Notes: generated by a model not told the origin, from the sequence alone. Shown: positions 18,382-26,715, counted from the first letter of the stretch. The stretch: 50,602 bases of DNA from JAJYBV01 sp021812265 (GCA_027459525.1 DAIDIC010000029.1:1-50602), one strand, 5' to 3'. Made by a program: numbers and translations.

Positions 18382-18960
18382 TCAGTCGACCCTCACAACT
18401 TGTTGTTTCCGATACCAATATATTGCTATTTTTCCTGCCAAGACAATCATTTGCGCTATCCCTAAAGCAATCATCCAAAAAGGTTCATGAATGATCACCA
18501 AAAATACAATAAGTATGAAAGGAATAGCCATTGTGCGAAGTTCATCATTTTTGATGATAAATAATGATAAAATCGCTGTTGCGCCCATAACAAGCGGCGC
18601 CACATATAACGTTATGCCTGCCCAAACGCCAAATAAAGCAGTAATTGCTCTGCCACCGCGAAATCCAAGAAATAGCGAGAAGCAATGCCCGACAGTTGGC
18701 ATAAACGCTATCCAAAATAACTGCCAATCGGAAAAATGGCCGCTTCTACACACCAGATAAACCGGTATAAAAGCTTTAAAAAAATCTAATAACAGTACAG
18801 GTATTCCCAATTTCCAACCGGCTGATCGATATGCGTTTGCCGCCCCGGGGTTGCCATCCAGCTGTCGGCGGGGATCAACATGATAGAATAATTTTCCTAA
18901 CCACACAGACCAAGGAGCCGAGCCGCTGATATATGCTATTCCCAGCCAAAAATAAAACAT
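18382..18960 (-). CDS. PlsY-family acyltransferase
   Basis: This integral membrane protein of 192 residues with about five helices shows the PlsY (glycerol-3-phosphate acyltransferase) signature loops: ISGSAPWSVWLGKL, the DGNPGAANAYRSAGWKLG motif, and GHCFSLFLGFRGGRA. PlsY transfers acyl groups from acyl-phosphate to glycerol-3-phosphate. Here the gene sits between carH and a GT2 with almost no spacing (7 bases after carH, 1 base before the GT2), a place where a housekeeping plsY is not expected. A role in acylating the glycosylated carotenoid is a plausible inference; an ordinary PlsY in a chance position cannot be excluded. The SGSAP loop differs slightly from the more common GSIPT/GSIPF form. 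Confidence 0.82.
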   Translation of the reverse strand: MFYFWLGIAYISGSAPWSVWLGKLFYHVDPRRQLDGNPGAANAYRSAGWKLGIPVLLLDFFKAFIPVYLVCRSGHFSDWQLFWIAFMPTVGHCFSLFLGFRGGRAITALFGVWAGITLYVAPLVMGATAILSLFIIKNDELRTMAIPFILIVFLVIIHEPFWMIALGIAQMIVLAGKIAIYWYRKQQVVRVD

Positions 18961-18967
18961 AATTATA

Positions 18968-19972
18968 TTATCCTAAAGAGAAATTTAGTGCGCGCAATAA
19001 TGTTTGAACGGTATGTAAACCCTCCTGCAAGGTATTGCCTAAATATATGCCCGAAAATGTTTCTGCTAAAATTGGGGATTCAATGAAAGCTCTGCCACCA
19101 TAGGCTATCTTTGGAAAACCCGGCTGATCTGTATGTGTCAGCCATTTCGGCAGATCTGATAAAGCTTGAGCAGTAGTTTCGGTCATTGCCGCTAATACGA
19201 TGATAGATGGAGCGAGTGATTGAATACAATTATCAAGTTCTGACAATGGCAAGGTTTGCCCAATATACGCTACAGGAATATGCGCTTCACGCAATAAAAC
19301 ACCCAGCATTAATAAACTTCCTTCATGATATTCTCCCGGAGCGCAAACCAACGCAACCGGAGGAATTGCAAAGCTGAAGGCCGGCCGATACATCCAGGAC
19401 GTCAATTGATAATGCAAATAATTAGAGGCGAAATGTTCGATAGTTATTGATATGGTTCCATGGCGCCAAGCTTCCCCAATTGCAACAAACGTTGGCCCGA
19501 TAATATGCAACACAATATCATTCATTGAAAATAATGCCATTGCTTTATGAAGAAGCAGATCGGCTGTCTCTAAATTACACGCTAATAACACCTCTGCTAA
19601 ATTGTTTTGTATCGCCGACAGTGCGTGTGTGTTCGCTATTTTATTTGAGTCTGTATGCGCTGGCACAGCTGATACTTGATTTCCGCTTAACAAAAATTGG
19701 ATGGCGTTGCTGATATGCATGCCTTCTTTTAAACGATTTTGTATCCATTGCAAATTTTCTATGTCTTGCTGAGAATATAAGCGGTGCTTTCCGCTGGTAC
19801 GCTTTACAACGGGAAAATGATACCGGCGTTCCCACATCCGCAAATTAGCTATCGGAATATTGGTTATGCGTGAAACAGCGCCAATATTATAGATATATTC
19901 CTGGTCAAAAGGCTGTTCCTCACTCTGATTACTCAAATGTATTTTCTTCCCTCCCACAAGTAATGTTTTCAT
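18968..19972 (-). CDS. carH: CarH-type B12-dependent light-responsive MerR repressor
   Basis: The N-terminal MerR winged helix reads YNIGAVSRITNIPIANLRMWERRY...HRLYSQQDIENLQWI. The middle helical bundle has the CarH light-sensing motif W-x9-EH (W169 to EH 179-180 in the 334-residue form), and the Rossmann-like cobalamin domain has GEYHEG with the lower-ligand His at 216. In CarH, adenosylcobalamin drives tetramer formation and DNA binding in the dark; light breaks the Co-C bond and frees the promoter. The canonical ExHxxG is ExHxG here. ATG 19972 overlaps the best -10 box, so translation may really begin at TTG 19936, which is preceded by GGGAGGG. It is divergent from crtB and leads the carH-acyltransferase-GT2 operon. 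Confidence 0.9.
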   Translation of the reverse strand: MKTLLVGGKKIHLSNQSEEQPFDQEYIYNIGAVSRITNIPIANLRMWERRYHFPVVKRTSGKHRLYSQQDIENLQWIQNRLKEGMHISNAIQFLLSGNQVSAVPAHTDSNKIANTHALSAIQNNLAEVLLACNLETADLLLHKAMALFSMNDIVLHIIGPTFVAIGEAWRHGTISITIEHFASNYLHYQLTSWMYRPAFSFAIPPVALVCAPGEYHEGSLLMLGVLLREAHIPVAYIGQTLPLSELDNCIQSLAPSIIVLAAMTETTAQALSDLPKWLTHTDQPGFPKIAYGGRAFIESPILAETFSGIYLGNTLQEGLHTVQTLLRALNFSLG

Positions 19973-19999
19973 TATAACATCTTGCTTATATATTGTCCA
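19971..19999 (-). promoter_or_regulatory. Candidate carH promoter
   Basis: On the minus strand TGGACA (19999-19994) and TATAAT (19976-19971) are separated by 17 bases. The -35 box abuts the first of the 11-bp repeats, so CarH could control its own operon. If real, the transcript starts inside the annotated N-terminus, favouring the TTG at 19936. Confidence 0.55.
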
Positions 20000-20042
20000 C
20001 TTTAATAAGACAAAATATAAACAAAATATTGACATTTTAAAA
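19999..20042. promoter_or_regulatory. Candidate CarH operator: four 11-bp direct units
   Basis: Four contiguous 11-bp units all begin with AC: ACTTTAATAAG, ACAAAATATAA, ACAAAATATTG and ACATTTTAAAA. The second and third share nine identical leading bases, and the fourth runs through the crtB -35 box. Known CarH tetramers bind tandem 11-bp direct repeats overlapping a -35 element. The period, location and neighbouring genes fit that model. The outer units are weak, so two firm and two tentative units is the fair statement. Confidence 0.65.
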
Positions 20043-20058
20043 AAATTTTTATTATCAT
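20029..20058 (+). promoter_or_regulatory. Candidate crtB promoter
   Basis: TTGACA at 20029-20034 is a consensus -35 box, and TATCAT at 20053-20058 lies 18 bases downstream as -10. Transcription would begin near 20065, giving a leader of about 43 bases that contains GAGGAGGA ahead of the crtB ATG. The -35 box sits inside the 11-bp repeat array, as expected for a repressor-controlled promoter. Confidence 0.65.
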
Positions 20059-20107
20059 CTGTAGTACTATGCCGTCACCATAAAAATATATTGATGAGGA
20101 GGATCTT

Positions 20108-21082
20108 ATGGCGGTTCATATAGCAACATGGGAACATACACTCCTGAACAAAGCCAATGAAGGATTGCGTCATCCCAAATCAGAAAGAAATCTGCAAATT
20201 ACTGATCTGATGCTTGCCGAAGCTTATGATTTCTGCAAAAATATCACAAAAATTAACAGCCATACTTTTTATCTCGCGTCTTCATTATTGCCAAAACCGA
20301 AACAACAGGCCGTCCAAGCTTTGTACGCATTTTGTCGAACTACAGATGATCTGGTAGATAAAGCGTCACCCGAACATGATATTGCACATCTTTTACAACT
20401 TTGGCGCACGCGATTCACCCAAAATACAAATGAACTCGATCAAGTTTCCATAGCATGGATAAATACCCAAGTAAATTATGGTATTCCCCAAGGATATGTT
20501 CATCATCTTATTGATGGTATCGGGCGTGATTTAACACAAAATCGCTATACTACTTTCGCAGAATTGACTGAATATTGCTATGGTGTTGCTTCAACTGTCG
20601 GATTAATGGCCATGTATATTATTGGTTTTCAAGGACAAGAAGCGCTGCCCTATGCTATTAAACTAGGTGTTGCGCTGCAGTTGACGAATATTTTGCGCGA
20701 TATTGGAGAGGATTGGCAATCCGGCAGACTTTATTTGCCACAGGAAGATCTGGAAGCGTTTCACCTGACAGAACATGATATTGCATTAGGGAAAGTAACT
20801 GAAAATTGGCGCGCATTTATGCGCTTTCAAATCAATCGTACCCATTGTTTATATGAAGAATCTTTGCCCGGTATCACGCTGCTGCATAAAGATGGACGCT
20901 TTGCTATCATGGCGGCGGCTCAACTATATCAAAACATTCTTCATGAAATTGAAAAAAATGATTACGATGTCTTTCATCAAAGAGCGCACGTGCCAACTCT
21001 TAACAAATTACGGCAGTTACCGCAAATATGGCGGCAAGCGCACCAACAAAACAACACAAAATTACCGAAAAGAGTACAATAA
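20108..21082 (+). CDS. crtB: Phytoene synthase
   Basis: CrtB condenses two geranylgeranyl diphosphates to phytoene, the first committed carotenoid step. The 324-residue protein has both Asp-rich regions: CRTTDDLVD (Asp at 80, 81 and 84) and NILRDIGEDWQSGRLYLPQED. The flanking HTFYLASSLLPKPKQQAVQALYAFCR and YCYGVASTVGLM segments are typical of the squalene/phytoene synthase family. A strong GAGGAGGA ribosome site precedes the ATG by about 4-5 bases. It is the first gene of the crtB-crtI-cyclase operon under a promoter that overlaps the CarH repeats. Confidence 0.96.
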   Translation: MAVHIATWEHTLLNKANEGLRHPKSERNLQITDLMLAEAYDFCKNITKINSHTFYLASSLLPKPKQQAVQALYAFCRTTDDLVDKASPEHDIAHLLQLWRTRFTQNTNELDQVSIAWINTQVNYGIPQGYVHHLIDGIGRDLTQNRYTTFAELTEYCYGVASTVGLMAMYIIGFQGQEALPYAIKLGVALQLTNILRDIGEDWQSGRLYLPQEDLEAFHLTEHDIALGKVTENWRAFMRFQINRTHCLYEESLPGITLLHKDGRFAIMAAAQLYQNILHEIEKNDYDVFHQRAHVPTLNKLRQLPQIWRQAHQQNNTKLPKRVQ

Positions 21083-21087
21083 ATATT

Positions 21088-22611
21088 ATGGCTAAGATTA
21101 TTGTTATTGGCAGCGGTTTTGGCGGACTCAGCGTCGCTATTCGTCTTGCCGCCGGCGGCCATTCCGTTGAATTATTTGAAAGCAGGGATAAACCAGGCGG
21201 ACGCGCCTATACCTATTCTATCAACGGATTTACTTTCGACGGCGGACCAACGGTTATTACCGCGCCTTTTTTGTTTGATGATCTTTGGGAAGTTGTCGGC
21301 AAAAAGCGGGAAGATTATGTACAATTTGTGCGCTGTGATCCATTTTATCGCATCTTTAATCAATCCGGCCGAGCTTTTAACTATAACGATGATGAAACAT
21401 ATATCTTAGATCAAATTAAACAATGGGAGCCGGCTGATCAACAAGGCTATCAAAATTTTATGGCCACTACCAAAACAATTTTTCAAAAAGGCTTTGTAGA
21501 ATTAGCTGATCAACCATTTTTACACTTTACAGATATGTTGAAAGTTGCGCCGGATCTCATTAAAATGCAGTCATACAAAAGCGTTTACTCATATGTATCT
21601 CAGTTTGTTCACAATGATTTTTTACGCCAATGTTTTTCATTTCATCCTTTGCTGATTGGTGGAAATCCATTTGATTCGCCATCAATTTATGCAATGATCC
21701 ATTACCTTGAGCGAAAATGGGGTATTCATTATGCGCTTGGAGGAACCGGCGCATTAGTTAACGCTATGACAACTCTCTTACAAGAAACCGGTGGTAAAAT
21801 CACCTATAACGCTACTGTAAAAGAAATTACTGTGCAAAATCATAAAGTAACCGGTGTTTATTTGGAAGATGGTTCTTATCACTCTGCGGATATTATCGTT
21901 TCAAACGCTGATATTGCTTTTACCTACCAAAAACTTATACCTGCCCAATACCGCCATATCTATACCGATCGTAAATTAGCGCATTTGCAATACAGCATGT
22001 CGTTATTTGTGCTGTATTTCGGCACAAATCGCATCTACCGCAACTCCACAAATCTGGCGCATCACAATATTATATTAGGCCCGCGATACAAAGGGCTGCT
22101 TGATGATATTTTTAATAAAAAAACGCTCGCTTCAGATTTCTCACTTTACCTGCACATGCCAACAATCACAGACACTACTTTAGCTCCTGATGGCTGCGAA
22201 ACATTTTATGTGCTGGCTCCTGTTCCCAACTTAGACGCTTCTGTGGATTGGACCAAGATGGCAAAAATCTATCGCGATCGTATCGTGCAATTTCTGCAAG
22301 ATAACTATTTACCCGGCCTTGCGGATTCAATTATTGCAGAACATTACATCGATCCACTGCATTTTAAAAATGTTTTAAACAGTTATAAGGGATCTGCGTT
22401 TTCATTCCAACCCACCCTAACACAATCTGCGTGGTTCCGGCCACATAATCGTTCCGAAGAATTTGATAATTTATATTTTGTCGGCGCAGGCACACACCCA
22501 GGAGCTGGTTTACCTGGTGTTCTTTCCTCAGCAATCATCACTGATAATCTCATAAATGGCGTTACAAATTCATCTGCAAAGAAACAAAAATTGCTATTAG
22601 AAATGAGTTAA
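21088..22611 (+). CDS. crtI: Phytoene desaturase
   Basis: CrtI is a FAD enzyme that desaturates phytoene to neurosporene or lycopene. The FAD-binding N-terminus is KIIVIGSGFGGLSVAIRLAAGG...ELFESRDKPGGRAYTY. The C-terminal FAD/substrate signature is LYFVGAGTHPGAGLPGVLSSA. Start ATG 21088 gives the classical N-terminus, 507 residues in all; it lies 5 bases after the crtB stop. The frame is open upstream inside crtB but that part does not match. How many desaturations it performs cannot be told from sequence. Lycopene is implied by the lycopene cyclase that follows. Confidence 0.95.
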   Translation: MAKIIVIGSGFGGLSVAIRLAAGGHSVELFESRDKPGGRAYTYSINGFTFDGGPTVITAPFLFDDLWEVVGKKREDYVQFVRCDPFYRIFNQSGRAFNYNDDETYILDQIKQWEPADQQGYQNFMATTKTIFQKGFVELADQPFLHFTDMLKVAPDLIKMQSYKSVYSYVSQFVHNDFLRQCFSFHPLLIGGNPFDSPSIYAMIHYLERKWGIHYALGGTGALVNAMTTLLQETGGKITYNATVKEITVQNHKVTGVYLEDGSYHSADIIVSNADIAFTYQKLIPAQYRHIYTDRKLAHLQYSMSLFVLYFGTNRIYRNSTNLAHHNIILGPRYKGLLDDIFNKKTLASDFSLYLHMPTITDTTLAPDGCETFYVLAPVPNLDASVDWTKMAKIYRDRIVQFLQDNYLPGLADSIIAEHYIDPLHFKNVLNSYKGSAFSFQPTLTQSAWFRPHNRSEEFDNLYFVGAGTHPGAGLPGVLSSAIITDNLINGVTNSSAKKQKLLLEMS

Positions 22612-22616
22612 ACAGT

Positions 22617-23375
22617 ATGACATACGCCGAGTTTCTCGCAGTATTTATATGTATACCTATTGTTGGCTTGCTGCTAGTTAATTTGGGGTTCTACCGCAAG
22701 GAAAAACCATCAGAGTTTTCAATCTATCAACCTCATTTTTGGGGTATTCTAACTCTATTAATTTTCGTTGCTTTAGTATACACAACTCCTTGGGATAATT
22801 ATCTGATTGCTGCCCATGTTTGGTGGTATAGCCCTCATCTAATTCAAGGAATATTTTTTGGCTGGGCGCCACTCGAAGAATATCTGTTTTTCTGTTTGCA
22901 AACAATTCTGATTGTGTTATGGCTGCCCATTGCAGTTTCATGGAGCGCAAAGGCAAACGCACAAAATCTGCAAGTTTCGGGAAAATTGGCTTGGGGGGTT
23001 GCTATAGTTCTTGGGATTATTTGGGGGGTTGCAGGCGTCTTGCTTATGCGCCAATATCTTCCCGACACATATTTGGGGTTTGAGTTAATTTGGGGTTTAC
23101 CGCCAATTATCTTGCAAATTATCGTCGGAAAAACTATCCTTTGGTCTTACAGATACACATTATTGTTAACTATTGTTCCCATTACATTATATTTAAGCGT
23201 GGCGGATGCGTATGCAATTCATACCGGTATTTGGACCATTAACCCATCGCGTTCACTGCATTGGTTGATAGGCAGTATTTTGCCTATTGAAGAATCTATT
23301 TTCTTTTTACTCACTACTGTACTTGTTTGTTTCGGCATGATATTAGGCGCAGCCATTCAAAAAAAAAGGGGTTAG
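22617..23375 (+). CDS. Fused CrtYc/CrtYd-type lycopene cyclase
   Basis: This 252-residue, about seven-helix membrane protein carries two related half domains. The first has TPWDNYLI and APLEEYLFF (Pro85, Glu87-Glu88), the second has LPIEESIFF (Pro223, Glu225-Glu226). Paired PxE(E)xxFF motifs mark the heterodimeric-type lycopene cyclases known as CrtYc and CrtYd in actinobacteria and as fused proteins in archaea, fungi and some other bacteria. It would close one or both ends of lycopene to gamma- or beta-carotene. It begins 5 bases after the crtI stop and is the last gene of the crt operon. It is unrelated to the CrtL and CruA cyclase families. Confidence 0.9.
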   Translation: MTYAEFLAVFICIPIVGLLLVNLGFYRKEKPSEFSIYQPHFWGILTLLIFVALVYTTPWDNYLIAAHVWWYSPHLIQGIFFGWAPLEEYLFFCLQTILIVLWLPIAVSWSAKANAQNLQVSGKLAWGVAIVLGIIWGVAGVLLMRQYLPDTYLGFELIWGLPPIILQIIVGKTILWSYRYTLLLTIVPITLYLSVADAYAIHTGIWTINPSRSLHWLIGSILPIEESIFFLLTTVLVCFGMILGAAIQKKRG

Positions 23376-23679
23376 CGCGATCACAAATTTTTAAATCTGG
23401 CTATAAGAAAAATATGGCCATATGAATCGGGTAACATTGCGATATTCCGGTTTTTCTTACGGGATATTTCGGCAGACGGTTTCCAATACAATGTTTTATA
23501 ATGAAATAGACGCCTACGCTGCAGCGCAATGAGAATCTGAAGCAATATAACAGCGCCTTCTGCGCGCTTACAGCAAAAAAATTTGTAAATAGCATTGGCA
23601 ATGCGGGCAAAGGCAAAGTTTTAACCTAAAATATAGCAATACCTTTTGGGCCAGCCGCCTAAAAGGCAGGAGAATCGTA
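23376..23679. other. Spacer after the carotenoid operon
   Basis: This 304-base spacer contains no supported gene. A short GCC/GGC stem (GCCGCCTAAAAGGC) lies near 23652-23665, immediately before the CAGGAG ribosome site of the DUF971 gene. No definite terminator for the crt operon and no clear promoter were found. Confidence 0.35.
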
Positions 23680-23997
23680 ATGAAGCAGCTGCCACCGGAT
23701 ACCGTTCCGCTGAGCTATGAAATGGATGAAGAACACATGAGACTGACAATTGAGTGGTCTGATGGTGTTGAAAGTGTTATTCCCTACGAAACATTGCGGC
23801 GCGCTTGCCCATGCGCATGGTGCGCGGGTGAAGGCAGTTATGCCGGCTCAGTTAACGCTGATACGGTGTTTACCGCAGAACAAACGACACTGTATGAATT
23901 GCAGATGGTCGGCAGATATGGCTTAACACCTGTATGGGGCGACGGCCATAAAACAGGAATATATACCTACGAAAAAATTCGCGCGCTTGCGGCATAA
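23680..23997 (+). CDS. DUF971 (GBBH-like N-terminal) domain protein
   Basis: This 105-residue single-domain protein is recognisable as DUF971 from the beta-rich N-terminus (RLTIEWSDGVESVIPYETLRRACPCAWCAGE) and the C-terminal signature VGRYGLTPVWGDGHKTGIYTYEKIRALA. The same domain forms the N-terminal region of gamma-butyrobetaine hydroxylase; stand-alone bacterial proteins are often near iron-sulfur cluster genes and may bind metal. Three Cys residues (CPCAWC) are clustered at about 43-48. CAGGAG lies 8 bases before the ATG. The next gene (purS) starts 20 bases downstream. Confidence 0.88.
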   Translation: MKQLPPDTVPLSYEMDEEHMRLTIEWSDGVESVIPYETLRRACPCAWCAGEGSYAGSVNADTVFTAEQTTLYELQMVGRYGLTPVWGDGHKTGIYTYEKIRALAA

Positions 23998-24017
23998 TAT
24001 ATCGGAGAAAAACATAC

Positions 24018-24293
24018 ATGACTACCGTTCAGAATAAACTTCACTGGCTGGCTAAGATTATTATTACGCGAAAATCTACCGTGGTAGATCCGCAAGGAAA
24101 TACTGTGCTAGACGCATTGCGGCATTTGCATTTTGAATCTGCCGACCACGTGAGAATCGGCAAATATATTGAAGTTTCAGTTCACGCCGCTGATGAAGCG
24201 TCCGCCCGCATCGAAATAGTAAATATGTGTGAGACATTGCTGGTAAACCCAGTTATTGAACAATTTTCGTTTGATTTGCAGCAGATTGATTAA
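24018..24293 (+). CDS. purS: PurS, FGAM synthase small subunit
   Basis: This is a 91-residue PurS-family protein: IIITRKSTVVDPQGNTVLDALRHL, then the VRIGKYIEVSV strand and CETLLVNPVIEQFSF. PurS bridges PurL and PurQ in the three-subunit formylglycinamidine ribonucleotide synthase of purine biosynthesis, helping to channel ammonia. No purL or purQ is in the window, so either the genes are scattered or this copy has another partner. It follows the DUF971 gene closely (20 bases; GGAG at 24004) and may be in one transcript with it. Confidence 0.88.
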   Translation: MTTVQNKLHWLAKIIITRKSTVVDPQGNTVLDALRHLHFESADHVRIGKYIEVSVHAADEASARIEIVNMCETLLVNPVIEQFSFDLQQID

Positions 24294-24323
24294 TTGCGCT
24301 GCGCCCAGCGCTGAAGAGAATAT

Positions 24324-25352
24324 TTGCCCATTGCAATGAAAAATATCTTCAGCGCGGCATACATGCGAATAGCGTCCAATCACCGAGCTTGCTTATACCC
24401 TGTTGCAATTGGTTATGTATATATGGCATTAAATCAACAATTATATTCAGATCACTCCCGAATATGGGAAAATTTACGATATATCTATCCGGTAGTGTCG
24501 CGCCGCGCCGGCGGAGTTTCGCTGGGGATAAATCTTAATATTGATAAAGTATGCAATTTTGGCTGTATATACTGTGAAGTCAATAGAGCAGAGATTCCGC
24601 TCTATCACAACGTAGATATTGCGGCGCTGGAATCTGAACTTAGCGCAATATTAGCGCTTATTAAATCTGACAGTTTTTTTAATGACCCCAGGTTTTCGCG
24701 GCTTTGGATGAAAAACACAGCGCCGCAAGTGCGCGATATTGCTTTTTCCGGCGATGGAGAGCCAACCGCCTTTCGTAATTTTGCCGCGGTTGTACATAAA
24801 GTTATTCAACTGCGCAATGCGCTTGAATTGCAGCATATACCTATTACGCTCATCACAAATGCGTCAATGTTTCATCGGGAAAGTGTTTTGCAGGCCATAA
24901 AAAGTATTACCGGCGCCGGAGGTGAAATATGGGCTAAGCTCGACGCCGGGTCACCGGAGTATTTTCGGCAAATTAATCGCGCCGCGGTTCCATTTGACCG
25001 CATATTGCAAAATATCACTACGGCCGGAAAAGTAACGCCGCTGATTCTGCAATCATGCTTTATGCGAGTCGCCGGAATTGGCCCAGAACGACAAGAAATT
25101 GCGGAATATATTCAAAGAATTCATGAATTCGCGCAAGCAGGAGCGCGTATCAGCCGCATACAGGTATATACTGTTACCCGGCCGCCGGCAGACCGAACGG
25201 TTACATCTCTCAACAAAACAGAACTTGAGGCAATTTGCGCGCAAATATCCGCCGCGCTGCCAAATATACCGGCGCAACGCTATGATGGTTTTTGGTCGGG
25301 ATATGATGATGATGATGATGAAGCACAGCGCCTAACGCCGAAAGCAAATTGA
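24324..25352 (+). CDS. Radical SAM protein, COG0731-like
   Basis: The cluster-binding motif CNFGCIYCEVNR (CxxxCxxC) is preceded by SLGINLNIDKV. Later radical-SAM core strands include VRDIAFSGDGEPTAFRNF, ITLITNASMF and EIWAKLDAGSPEYFRQINR. The general pattern is that of the COG0731 group, related to wyosine-base (TYW1-like) enzymes, whose bacterial members are mostly uncharacterised. The start is uncertain: ATG 24423 (MALNQQLYSDH) fits the family better than the upstream ATG, but neither has a good ribosome site. A run of GAT codons gives five Asp residues near the C-terminus. It converges with the next gene, with 8 bases between stops. Confidence 0.82.
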   Translation: MPIAMKNIFSAAYMRIASNHRACLYPVAIGYVYMALNQQLYSDHSRIWENLRYIYPVVSRRAGGVSLGINLNIDKVCNFGCIYCEVNRAEIPLYHNVDIAALESELSAILALIKSDSFFNDPRFSRLWMKNTAPQVRDIAFSGDGEPTAFRNFAAVVHKVIQLRNALELQHIPITLITNASMFHRESVLQAIKSITGAGGEIWAKLDAGSPEYFRQINRAAVPFDRILQNITTAGKVTPLILQSCFMRVAGIGPERQEIAEYIQRIHEFAQAGARISRIQVYTVTRPPADRTVTSLNKTELEAICAQISAALPNIPAQRYDGFWSGYDDDDDEAQRLTPKAN

Positions 25353-25360
25353 GCCGGCGT

Positions 25361-26017
25361 TCACGGTGAAACCGTAATGGCAACCGACTGTTCCGCCGCG
25401 CTGCCAGCCGAAAGAGAAATTTTCCATATACCCGCTTTCATCGGCGCAAACACAATACTCCGGCGGATAACGCCATGCGGCCAAACTTCATTGAGGGTTT
25501 GCGCCAGCCCAGTTTGTGGCGTCAGCCGAATAATAATGGGTGAATTACTGGAAGCTATAGTTACGGTAAATGTTACATAAACTGCTGAACCGATAGTAAA
25601 ATGGGTTTGCGGGACGCCATTTGCGGTGGCGCTGACAGATATCGCTGTTTGCGGCGGCGCGCTGCTTGCTGCGTTTCCCTGGATTTGCATCACTATTAAA
25701 GACAGCGATATTGCAATAGCTAAAATACCCACTGCGCCGGCCAAATAAATCCACTGCGGAAGCTGCCGTTCAGATTCTGCAACAGCTAAACTGCCTTCAG
25801 ACGCCAGCATCGGCTCCAGGTATTGCCACACTTGCGCGCGGCTAGATTGCGCAATAAGCTCTGGACGGCGCGCAATAACCGCCGGAGCATGGCATCCGGC
25901 GCAAAATCCCGAAACGAGGCGCAACGGCCTGCCGCAATAGCCGCATTTTCCATGACGATCATGGCCCATGAATGATACAATCCCCTCCCCAAATAATCTT
26001 CTTCTTCTATCATACAC
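25361..26017 (-). CDS. Zinc-ribbon, single-pass membrane protein of unknown function
   Basis: The N-terminal part holds a zinc ribbon, CGYCGRPLRLVSGFCAGCHAP (two CxxC pairs). A polar linker and one membrane helix follow at about 90-112. The C-terminal 100 residues are Ser/Thr/Val-rich and beta-like (VYVTFTVTIASSNSPIIIRL), apparently outside the cell. No family is recognised. Such inside-ribbon, outside-beta layouts are common for stress or envelope sensors, but function is not shown here. The start may instead be ATG 25969, which has GGGGAGGGG 12 bases upstream. Confidence 0.6.
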   Translation of the reverse strand: MYDRRRRLFGEGIVSFMGHDRHGKCGYCGRPLRLVSGFCAGCHAPAVIARRPELIAQSSRAQVWQYLEPMLASEGSLAVAESERQLPQWIYLAGAVGILAIAISLSLIVMQIQGNAASSAPPQTAISVSATANGVPQTHFTIGSAVYVTFTVTIASSNSPIIIRLTPQTGLAQTLNEVWPHGVIRRSIVFAPMKAGIWKISLSAGSAAEQSVAITVSP

Positions 26018-26039
26018 AAACCATACGAATTAACTGTGG

Positions 26040-26435
26040 CTAAGGCTGCGACGAAACTTGGCTGTTTGCAGGCATTGTATAGCCTAATTTTACCGCCGCA
26101 GCTTCAATAACAGAATTTTGCTGAAGCTGATATAGTTGCTGCTGCATCTGCTGTATATTTTGCCGCGTTGTTGTGTTGCGCTGTTGCGCTAAAGAAACAT
26201 TTTGCTGCATTTGATATGCTGTATATACCTCACCAAGCGATGCGGCGGCGAAAAAGAATGCTGCAAGCAAAGCAAACAACAGCAACGGGCGCCGAATAAC
26301 GCTTGCAATTGGGGCTGCCGCCATGCGCGCCGTTTGTGAATATTGCCCAAATCTGCGAAAAGGCTTTTGCTCTGTATTGGTTAAAACGGATCCGCGAAAC
26401 AGCGCCGATCTGCGATACGATGTAGTAGAATACAT
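26040..26435 (-). CDS. FtsB/DivIC-like (septum formation initiator family) protein
   Basis: The 131-residue protein has a basic cytoplasmic N-terminus, a single membrane helix (PLLLFALLAAFFFAAASLGE), then a Gln-rich coiled coil with heptad spacing, and ends EAAAVKLGYTMPANSQ. The order helix, coiled coil, then a short A-x-x-LGY-x-x-P box is that of FtsB/DivIC/FtsL division proteins, which link early and late divisome components at the septum. The match is structural rather than strict, so the call is moderate. ATG 26435 is chosen because GGAGGAG lies 11 bases upstream; a GTG at 26465 is the alternative. It lies 22 bases before the zinc-ribbon gene, so the two are probably co-transcribed. Confidence 0.65.
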   Translation of the reverse strand: MYSTTSYRRSALFRGSVLTNTEQKPFRRFGQYSQTARMAAAPIASVIRRPLLLFALLAAFFFAAASLGEVYTAYQMQQNVSLAQQRNTTTRQNIQQMQQQLYQLQQNSVIEAAAVKLGYTMPANSQVSSQP

Positions 26436-26715
26436 ATATGTTGCTGCTCCTCCTGTTTGTTTCACACAAAGAAAAAGAGAGCTTCCTTGCTCCCAAGTCT
26501 TATAACGCAGATCTATCCATAAAATAATGAAGGTTCCTTCCGGCGCATTACCTGCATTCCTGTAAGGTATGCGTCACGCTGAAGACACCGAATATATAAC
26601 GCATAACAGGCGCCAAAGTAACGGAACGAGGTAATATCTCATACTTGCAAACACTGAGTTGCTGAATATACATGAGGAAAAGCGCAGAAAAATTATGCAG
26701 AGAAAAGCAAGGTTA
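26436..26715. other. Divergent intergenic region
   Basis: This 280-base stretch lies between the FtsB-like gene and the FmdB promoter. It must carry the promoter for the minus-strand pair. No gene or RNA was recognised. A weak TACCT/AGGTA inverted repeat occurs near 26548-26571. Confidence 0.35.

Noticed and set aside
25304..25323. GAT trinucleotide run
   Set aside because: Simple repeat inside the radical SAM gene end giving an Asp tract; no further meaning supported.
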